Assembly: GCA_036898135.1 (NCBI GenBank)
Contig: CM072523.1
Span: 35,467,037 to 35,531,036, forward strand
Direction of reading: 5' to 3'
Length of the DNA stretch: 64,000 nucleotides
Source: Oncomelania hupensis
Taxonomy: Eukaryota; Mollusca; Gastropoda; Littorinimorpha; Pomatiopsidae
Made by a program: the position numbers and the translations under genes. This document shows positions 55,983 through 64,000 of this stretch, in pieces (the stretch's first letter is position 1; every line of letters starts with the position of its first letter). The notes beneath the pieces are model-generated. The model did no database searches and was not told the origin of the DNA. It saw only the letters and a list, made by a program, of their open reading frames with translations.

Positions 55983-56346
55983 AAATCTTGGACTCAGATA
56001 GAGTACCAGTACTTATTTAAACATATCCGTTGTTAATGAATAAAAAGAGGGAATTAAAGTTCTGTTTTATTAAAATGTGTTTGAATTTTTTTTTAATGTG
56101 CGATTGTTTATTATGTATTAGGACCCTCACATTTCAGACAGGACCCTCACTTTTTAAAAGTTAAGGGTCCTGTTTACCCTCAAAGAAAAAAGTTAATTTC
56201 GCGCCCTGTGTACTGTAGTTAATTTAAAGCATACATTCATACTACTACTAGGAACTTTTTCTTTATTTACATGGTAGTTACTTATGATAAATAACTTTTC
56301 CACTTTGGCGGAAAATTCGGAATTGCTGACTGACTGACAGGTAGGT

Positions 56347-56477
56347 TAACTAACCCCACTGAAATGACTTGTACCACCCCACTGACTCCACTGAAGTGAC
56401 TTGTAGGCCTACGACCCCACTAACCCCACTGAAATGACTTGTACGACCCCACTAACCCCACTGAAATGACTTGTACG
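56347..56477. repeat. ~32-bp minisatellite (CCCCACTGAAATGACTTGTACGA)
   Basis: Four units: GAAATGACTT (GAAGTGACTT in the second) starts at 56361, 56393, 56431 and 56463, giving spacings of 32, 38 and 32 bp. The second unit has a 6-bp insertion (GGCCTA). No coding signal. Confidence 0.85.
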
Positions 56478-57519
56478 CCATGAGAAAACTGCTTTTGATG
56501 ACGGCCTTGATACACATCACTGCATGACCAATCTGCATGCAACTCATCATGGCAACATGTTCCAATTTTATTTAAAACCCCCTAAAACTAAACAGGCGCT
56601 GCTTTGAGTATTTGCGTAAATGGCAACAATGCAACGCTGCAACAACTAACATTGCTAATTGTACAGAGAGATCTGTTCCGTTCGCGAAAGCTGCTGTGGC
56701 CAGAATAAAATTATATAAATGTAATTATAGGGAAAAAAAGCGAGATGGGAGGAAGGGGAGGTAAGATGGGGAAAAGATAACACCTTTTGACCTAATGCAT
56801 GATTTCTGTCACGCAGTATCTCATTACATGACAACATTCTAATAAATAAAGCTTTAGCGACAGTGACCGGTTCAATGACAGAAGGAGCACATGCCAGGAT
56901 TCCACGCTCGCTTTTTTACTAGTTCGTCGGTGATAAGGCGACAACGATTTATGAAGACAAGGTTCATAAAACTAGGTCTGAGTTTCGTCTTGTTGGAGAA
57001 CAATAGTTTTCTCTACCCCACTTTCCCTCACCCCTCCTTCTCAATTACTCTCCCCCCCCCCTCCTTTTTCTTCTCTTTCCGCTACTTCCATCAGTTAATC
57101 TTGCCCCGCCCTGTATGTAAACACTGCCTAATCCTCCACCTCTTAGAAATCCGAAGCAGAGCGTTATTTAAACTAGGCGGTCCTCCCTTGTGGACAAGAC
57201 ACCTCACAGTGTTATCAACAACGTATACTGTATCCATCCAGCTAAAAGCATGCGATTCCGACACATCACACACTGGACGTACATTCCTAGTGTGGAAATT
57301 TGAGTTAATGACTTAATAATACATCAAGTTAATGCCGAATTTGACCATTGGTAAGAAATACGTAGCAGTACACAGTAACGATACACACGTGAAAGTTGCT
57401 GGAATAAAATAATATAAAAGTAACTATAAGGAGCCAGCAATTCTGTATTCGCCCCAAAATTTGAAATGTTATCTACATGCATCGTAAGTAACTATCATGT
57501 AAATAAAGCAATTGTAACA
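56478..57519. other. No gene recognised
   Basis: A 141-aa plus-strand ORF (56891-57316) contains a Ser/Phe/Pro-rich stretch over a C-rich tract at about 57050-57064 and shows no family motif; I do not call it a gene. The rest is AT-rich. Confidence 0.4.
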
Positions 57520-57527
57520 GACAAAGT

Positions 57528-58184
57528 GGCCCGACAGAAAGTCCTCTTCTGGATAGCACAAACAATTGCTGCCCTGACATGGCTGAAGCGCATTTGGAAA
57601 GACAGTACCATCAGCCTACATTCTAATATAAGGTTGCTGCGCTCCTCTGTCATCTCCGTCTTCCTATAACCTTGCGAAACATGGACTCTCACAGCAGACC
57701 TACAACGAAGAATACGAAGCATGGAGATGAGGTGCTACAGAAGACTTATGGGCATTTCCTATACCCAGCACAACACCAATGACGAAGCTCGACAGGCCAT
57801 CACACTAGCCATTGGACAACACCATGACATGCTCACAGTGGTGAAGAAACGGAAACTCCGATGGTATGGCCACGTCACCAGAGCATCAGACCTTGTTAAG
57901 ATCATCCTGCAAGACACGGTGCAATGAGACAGAAGAAGATGGAGACAGAAAAAGATGTGGGAGGATAACATTCGAGGATGGATTGGCTTGACACTGAGCG
58001 AAGCCATGAGGGTTGCTGAGGACAGAGAAAGATGGAGTACTCTGGTTAAAGAATCATCTGTGGTGCCCCAACGACTTTCGAGTTAGGGGATAAGATAAGA
58101 AAAGATAAGATAAGATAAGATAAGGTAAGATAAGATAAGATAAGATAAGATAAGATAAGAAAAGATAAGATAGGACAGGACAGA
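57528..58184 (+). mobile_element. RTE-like LINE, ~650-bp 3' fragment with (GATAA)n tail
   Basis: It encodes the thumb and C-terminal parts (TWLKRIWKDSTISLHSN, VVKKRKLRWYGHVTRASD) with stops at about 57667 and 57925. ACAAAGT, within the longer imperfect match GTAAC..GA..ACAAAGT, flanks it at 57521-57527 and 58193-58199. Its tail is (GATAA)n (58090-58170) rather than (GGATA)n, so the tail unit varies in the family. Confidence 0.87.
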
Positions 58185-58846
58185 GTAACGATACAAAGTT
58201 ACCACTGTATGGAAAGTTAGAGTTTTCTTTCCACCTAACCTCTGGGTTAAAGAAAAGGGATGTTTTGTGGAAAATCCTATTCTCTAAGCCATTTATATGG
58301 TGGCGGTGCCAATTTTCTCTCAATCGCTGCTGTACCTATTTAGGTTCAATAGGCAGCCTTTACACAATGGCAGCTAGTAATACGGAGGGGACACTTTATG
58401 TTTAGTTGTTGTTTTCGTTGCTTTCGTTTGAAAGAAATAATTCCAGCAAATAATACAACACATCTTTATCACCTCAAATAAAAGAATACACACAAGCGTA
58501 GATCAGCACAACCTAAATCAAATCAAGCACAAATTTAAAGACAGTATGTGTTAAATCAACAAAACATTACAATCCCCCTTCCACAAGTCGGCTACTGTAT
58601 GTTTTTTGAGTTGACGGTGAGCAATGCGTCACATTACCTATGCCCAATTTGGCCAACAATATTGCGAATGACAGCACACAAGTACCATGTTTCTTTTAGG
58701 TTGAGTGCAGCTCTTAAGGGAACATATTTCATCTGACTAGTGTTGTACGAGTACTCTCAAAGACTGCAGACAATGACAATGCTGATCCGTACAGGTCAAA
58801 ATTGGAGCTCGTGACTTCATTATTTATAGTTATACGATTTTTAAAA

Positions 58847-59521
<675 letters not shown>

Positions 59522-60490
59522 TTTTTTAATATGGCCTTTTCCAGCACGAAAATAAATGCCTGATCTCCGATACCTCTACGACCTCGAAGCTACATAGAAC
59601 AGATGCTAGAATTTGTTTAATATGGCGCAATTTCAGCTTCTCAAACTACTGATCGCAGATATATGTATCCGAGTTTCCAGACATTAATACCTTAAATGGC
59701 GCACATTCGAACTAAAAAGCTGCTCAAGGTGCTATCCTACACACAATATTTTGCACTTTTGCACATATAGCTTACTGCAATCAGAATCGGACAATACACG
59801 CCAAACCTAAGGCGCTCACTTGCCTCACGATTGCAGCACTGTGCAACAGCATAACTACTGGATCACCTAAACCAGCTTTTTATATTTGGTCGTCGCTAAC
59901 AGGTCTTTGCGAACAAGCAGCCACGCACTAGAAGGTCATGGCTACGTTTTGACATCACAAAGAGGGATAGATTTATCAGGTATAGGAAACCAAGACAGGT
60001 TTTATGACAACAAGCCGTCACTGACCTGTCAAACAAGTCCGCTCAGTTAAATCCCATTGTTTACGTTTACCTATGAGAGCGCCTGAAAGGTGCTTCAGGG
60101 TAGGCCACATTCGCAGTGGAAGGATAAGATAAGCTCCTACATTTTATAACTTTTATACAGGCTGTCTAACAGCTGCAAAAAAAAAGTCTGAAAATTGGCC
60201 CTGGGTCTATGCGCTGCCTAAGCCACTGCATAACAGTTTTTTTTTAAATTGCAGTTTTAAAAGATTATCAAGGAGTGTTTTCGGAGAAGAATGAGCTTCG
60301 TGAATCTCAGTCTCTCTCAAGATGGTTGGTCTCTGTAAGCAATGATACAACACTTAGGACATCGGGGGGAGGTAGGGGGAGGGGGGGGGCTAGGCCTAGG
60401 GAAGGAATTTAAGAAGGGCGATGGTAGAACAATGAAACAGAAGCTGTGAAGTTATGTCACCATAAAAACCACGAAAAAAACTCCTACCCT
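59522..60490. other. No gene recognised
   Basis: Short ORFs only; a G-rich run near 60365-60390. A possible LINE 5' edge lies near 60440, before the recognisable coding part begins. Confidence 0.4.
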
Positions 60491-61376
60491 CCTACGTTCT
60501 CTGCACTGGCTTCCTGTGTCTCACAGGATTGCCTACAAAATCTGTCCTTTCTCCACGTTCTCTATTCTCTGTGCGTCCATGGATTAGCCCCTTCCTATCT
60601 CATCCAGAACATTCACTTCCACGCCATCTAGAAGTCTTCGTCTTCCTCTGACACCCTCATGCTACGAATACCCCGCTACAAACTCTCCTCTGCAGGCTGT
60701 CGTTCCTTCACAGTGCTTGGTCCTTCAACTTGGAACTCTTCCTCTCTCGCTTCGCAGCTCTCAGAACACAGTTACTTTCAAGTCCAACTTAAAAACTCAT
60801 CTTATCCCCGTTGGGATGCCGGAGATTTCTGTATAAATAGTATTCCCACTTTCTGGAAATTTTGTGCTTTAAATTCCCATTGTCGCTGTCTTACTCCTTT
60901 GTTTTTTATCATTCATATTCTGTTCTATCAATCTACTACACTATCTTCTTCTTCGCTAGCCCAATCAACTACCTTTTTATTCCTGAAAACTCTCCCAAAA
61001 CTCATCAATTGTGTATAGGGTCTGTTGGGTCAGCTTGGGGATATTGGATGCTTTCTGCCAAAGGGTCACTAGGGCTTTCTATGGTATTATTATTTAACAA
61101 TATAATCATTTTATATGTATGTGCTTTGTTAACATTTTATAATGGTGTTCATATTCAATTTTGTTTGTGTAAATCGGGGTTTGATAAATCGGAATACAGC
61201 CTCAGCGTCCCCTGTTTGGGATGCCTTTATTGTAAAGTGACCGGCTGGTGAAGTGCCCTCAGTGTTAACATTAAGGTTGTTTCAGCAGATCTTTTATACG
61301 GATCATGGGTGAGCCCTCTTTTAAACAAGTTTGTGGTCCGGTCCTAATTCGGATCTTTGCAGTCCGCTGGACCAAT
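60490..61376 (+). mobile_element. CR1/L2-type LINE 3' end: ORF2 C-terminus plus the 3' repeat (copy g)
   Basis: The coding part begins LHWLPVSHRIAYKIC (about 60508), a hallmark of CR1/L2/Rex-type polyprotein C-termini, then HGLAPSYLI, RRSFTVLGPSTWNS-like sequence and FKSNLKTHL, with at least two frameshifts. Directly after it comes CCCCGTTGGGATGCCGGAG, the start of the same ~580-bp repeat found in copies a-f, and the end is GTCCGCTGGACCAATAAACAATG. This links the repeat family to a LINE: it is the LINE 3' UTR or a SINE that borrowed it. Confidence 0.83.
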
Positions 61377-61404
61377 AAACAATGACTACCTCACTCACAC
61401 GTCT

Positions 61405-62140
61405 ATGACGGCCTACTAGCGCCAAAACCGAGAGTTACCATTATCACGAGATAATTAAAATTATCACGTGTTCTGTGTAATTTACAGAGATATCGGTAAT
61501 CCGCAGTGTTAATTATTAATTATCAGTATTTGCCATGCTTTCCTAGCGCCAAAACCTGATAATTACAAATATCTTGAGATAATTACAATTATCAAGAGAT
61601 AATTACAATTATCAAGCGATAATTACAATTATCACTGAAAATTATAAATATCAAGATGAGCATGCGCGGCCCGAAATGCGATGCGCATGCGCGGCAGCGG
61701 CACTGTTCCCAGCACGCGTGGGGTTTTGGCCCTAGTAAAGCGTGGCCAGAAATGAAATTTAGTAATTAACACTGTGAATTACCGGTATCTCTGTGAATTA
61801 CACAGAACACGTGTTAATTACAATTATCACGGATGCATGTAAGTTTTGCAGGTTTTGACGCTAGTAAGCCGCCTTACCAGAATTAAGCATGATCACGTGA
61901 AAATTATAATTATCAAGTGAAAATTGTAATTATCATATGATAATTACAATTTTCAGTTTTGGCGCATTTCCAGGCGGCTTGATAGAGCCAAAACTGAAAA
62001 TTAAACATGATCACATGAACATATTTGTAATTTTCAATGATAATTGTAATTATCTCTTGATAATTGTAATTATCCCATGATATTTGCAATTATCACATGA
62101 TAATTGTAATTATCAGGTTTTGGCGCTAGTAGGCCGCCAT
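61405..62140. mobile_element. Palindromic foldback element with GATAATTACAATTATC arrays (736 bp)
   Basis: The ends are inverted: ATGACGGCCTACTAGCGCC at the left and GGCGCTAGTAGGCCGCCAT at the right. ACACGTC flanks it (61397-61403 and 62141-62147; the eighth base is T versus C). Both arms hold arrays of GATAATTACAATTATC or its complement at ~21-bp spacing. Partial copies of the terminus also occur inside (61543, 61722, 61850, 61957), and a block at 61455-61515 is inverted at 61765-61830, so it looks like nested or rearranged copies. There is no ORF. Confidence 0.75.
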
Positions 62141-62154
62141 ACACGTCCTTACAA

Positions 62155-62474
62155 ATGTCTGATCTCCTCTCCCATCACCAGCCTCATTCCTTCTTTTGTG
62201 ATTCAGACCACCGCCGTCACACCGCACCCACTCAACCCCCTTCCCCTCACTCCTTAGTGGCTCTCCTCTTCTCCCCCTACCCTCCCTCCATCGTCTTTTA
62301 TATTTTACTTGTGAATATCCTTTTCCATGCTTGTATTATGTCTTTGCATAGTTTATTAGTGTGTTGGTTTTGTTACACTTCTTTTCGTATGTATTTCGAT
62401 GTTAACGTTAAGTATAAATGCGTGAGAACTGCGCTTTGAAATGATATCATTAGGAAAAGTGCTATATAAATACC

Positions 62475-62563
<89 letters not shown>
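62155..62563 (+). mobile_element. LINE/SINE 3' tail (AGTGCTATATAAATAC) running into (TTA)n
   Basis: GCGCTTTGAAATGATATCATTAGGAAAAGTGCTATATAAATACC is a typical L2/CR1-type 3' end; it is followed directly by an approximately 85-bp (TTA)n array (62477-62562). The 5' limit is not visible. The 94-aa ORF over it is not a gene. It shows how one trinucleotide array here arose from a retroposon tail. Confidence 0.6.
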
Positions 62564-63790
62564 AAACGCACAAAAACCCCAAGAAAAACCACCAACTTCT
62601 CGCCAATACCAGAACAAAGACAAAATAGAAAGCTGTTGCGATGGCAGACTGTATATAATTAGCCTGAGGCGATGCACACAGCGTGACTGAGATTTGCCCA
62701 GTACATCCCTCCCTCTAGAAGCAAACGTATGTCTCGGTGACTCTCAGCTACGCTGTGTACTTAAGAAGCTAGTAAGGAGTCACATTTTAAAAAAGGTTAC
62801 GAGCTATGCCAGTGTATCGCGACCCAGTGCCTGTCAACAAAATATTATTTCGGGAAGGGACCCCATGCAGCAAGCTACAGTCATTGCACATATGTATACA
62901 ATAACCATTTAATCAACACACATATTAAGACTCTTATTTGTTGCATGCCTACTCCTAATATAGCATTGGGCACAGACAGGCCTTGACATACTGTGTAGTA
63001 TGCATTCCACTAAATTGTTGTTCCTTGTCGCAAAAACGCCAAGACAAACAAGCTCGATTCACACATAATATCACCAATTAATCGTGCATTCCCCATTAAT
63101 TAGGATAGAGCGATTAACCAGGAATGTCAACACAATGATAGTGTTGCTCTGGGTCTGCTAATCAGTACAGCAAACTAATGCAGGCATATCACTCATAACT
63201 ATGTAAACATTAATTTACTGTTAGTGTTACTTAAACTACAAAACCCTGAGTAAGGGTGCTAAAAAGTTCCCAACCCATAGATCTATTTTGATAAATATTT
63301 ACACACAAGAATACTGAACGTCAGATTGCATACACAAAGGTATCTGTACTGCTAAAACGTTAATTTCAACAAACACTCTCAAATCCCGTTCAAGACATAC
63401 TGTTAATTCAGCTGAAGGAATAATATCAAAATCAGTTCAACAAAACTTTTCAGAAACTGGGTTTACGTTCTCGAATTCTGGTGAATGATGTGGATAACTG
63501 AACCATCATTCAAGTGTTTGTAATAAAAATGTCCCGCAATGTTGGCAGTATCACACACTGCCATATACTTTAAAGGTAAAGTGGTTGTCGTTCTGGAACA
63601 TATAGGAGGGCCACTATTGCTTGAGAGTAAGGTGTATGACAGCTTTCGACCTTGGGGGTCATCATCATACACACTGCTATTTATAAAGCTCCAGAATCTA
63701 GGCATACTTCGCAAAACTGTCATGAGTTACCACCAAGGTACCTGGGAATGGTACTAGTAGCCTACTTAACAATCACTTGTGTAGGTAGGT
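62564..63790. other. No gene recognised
   Basis: AT-rich DNA with only short ORFs, including an 86-aa minus-strand ORF at 63463-63723 without recognised motifs. Confidence 0.4.
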
Positions 63791-63797
63791 AAGTAGG

Positions 63798-63884
<87 letters not shown>

Positions 63885-63943
63885 GTAGGTAGGTAGGTAG
63901 GTAGGTAGGTAGGTAGGTAGGTAGGTAGGTAGGTAGGTAGGTA
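63781..63943. repeat. (GATA)n then (GGTA)n array
   Basis: About 21 GATA units (63798-63884) pass abruptly into about 14 GGTA units (63885-63942); a few GGTA units also precede the GATA block. It is a compound tetranucleotide repeat. Confidence 0.97.
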
Positions 63944-64000
63944 ACATCTTATGAGTGGGAATGTAATGTTACAATCTATAGCGGGATAAATATATAAAGC

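Larger units (their letters stand above)
55348..56208 (+). mobile_element. hAT-like DNA transposon deletion derivative (861 bp)
   Basis: The termini are inverted: CAGGGCGCGAAATTAA at the left and TTAATTTCGCGCCCTG at the right, with further inverted pieces (GGGTCC, TACCCTCAAA) inside. TGTAC is repeated at 55343-55347 and 56209-56213. It carries a short transposase-like N-terminal ORF (55746). The (GA)n array at 55893-55964 lies in the middle. The 5-bp duplication is shorter than the usual 8 bp of hAT elements; shorter duplications are known in some subgroups, so the superfamily call is tentative. Confidence 0.7.

Noticed and set aside
61540..61640. Possible CRISPR-like array (regular 21-bp repeats)
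   Set aside because: The units are near-palindromic and adjacent without unique spacers, and lie inside an inverted-repeat transposon in a eukaryotic genome.

Overview
The window looks like animal nuclear DNA, most likely from a mollusc (probably a gastropod) or another lophotrochozoan. It contains one spliced bilaterian host gene, animal-type non-LTR, Ty3/gypsy, hAT-like and PIF/Harbinger-like transposons, a tRNA-derived SINE, and very abundant microsatellites. There is no bacterial operon, CRISPR array, rRNA gene or convincing free-standing tRNA gene. The species call is an inference from style only.

Host gene: one gene is clear, a FAM43A-like adaptor on the minus strand. Exon 1 is at 34209-34277 and the terminal coding exon at 30249-31259, with consensus splice sites and a 2.95-kb phase-0 intron. 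The spliced protein is 359 aa, with a PID/PTB domain followed by an acidic tail. The intron carries a 183-bp hairpin MITE with a TTA target duplication. A long polypurine tract and an (ATC)n array lie just upstream of the start codon. A few other candidate exons on the minus strand (18.4-18.9 kb, 54.7 kb) have good splice signals but I cannot identify them.

Mobile DNA, left to right: (i) five 5'-truncated copies of one RTE-like LINE, each ending in a (GGATA)n or (GATAA)n tail, at 1.3, 13.7-15.1, 40.6-41.8, 44.8-45.4 and 57.5-58.2 kb; (ii) seven copies of an approximately 580-bp element at 1.9, 15.8, 19.8, 25.1, 26.1-27.0 (two, nested), 46.3 and 60.8 kb. One of these is joined to the end of a CR1/L2-type ORF2, so the family appears to be the LINE 3' end or a SINE derived from it; (iii) a 5.2-kb inverted-repeat-bounded composite at 3.64-8.87 kb. 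It has about 60-bp dyad repeats in its arms, holds a broken Ty3/gypsy gag-pol, and carries a nested 771-bp PIF/Harbinger-like deletion derivative; (iv) a decayed hAT-type transposase gene at 20.9-23.5 kb; (v) an LTR-bounded Ty3/gypsy element at 47.05-50.46 kb with a 5-bp target duplication and integrase encoded before reverse transcriptase (Gmr1-like order); (vi) two fragments of another LINE at 50.5-51.2 and 52.7-53.2 kb; (vii) a tRNA-derived SINE at 52.1 kb; (viii) an 861-bp hAT-like deletion derivative at 55.3-56.2 kb; (ix) a 736-bp palindromic element built from GATAATTACAATTATC units at 61.4-62.1 kb.

All recognisable transposon ORFs are broken by truncation, frameshift or stop codons, so nothing here looks autonomous. 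Target-site duplications can be read directly for many insertions, which gives firm boundaries and a relative order of insertion. The remaining sequence is AT-rich, apparently non-coding DNA with many tri-, tetra- and dinucleotide arrays, the longest being a 675-bp (ATCT)n block at 58.85-59.52 kb.
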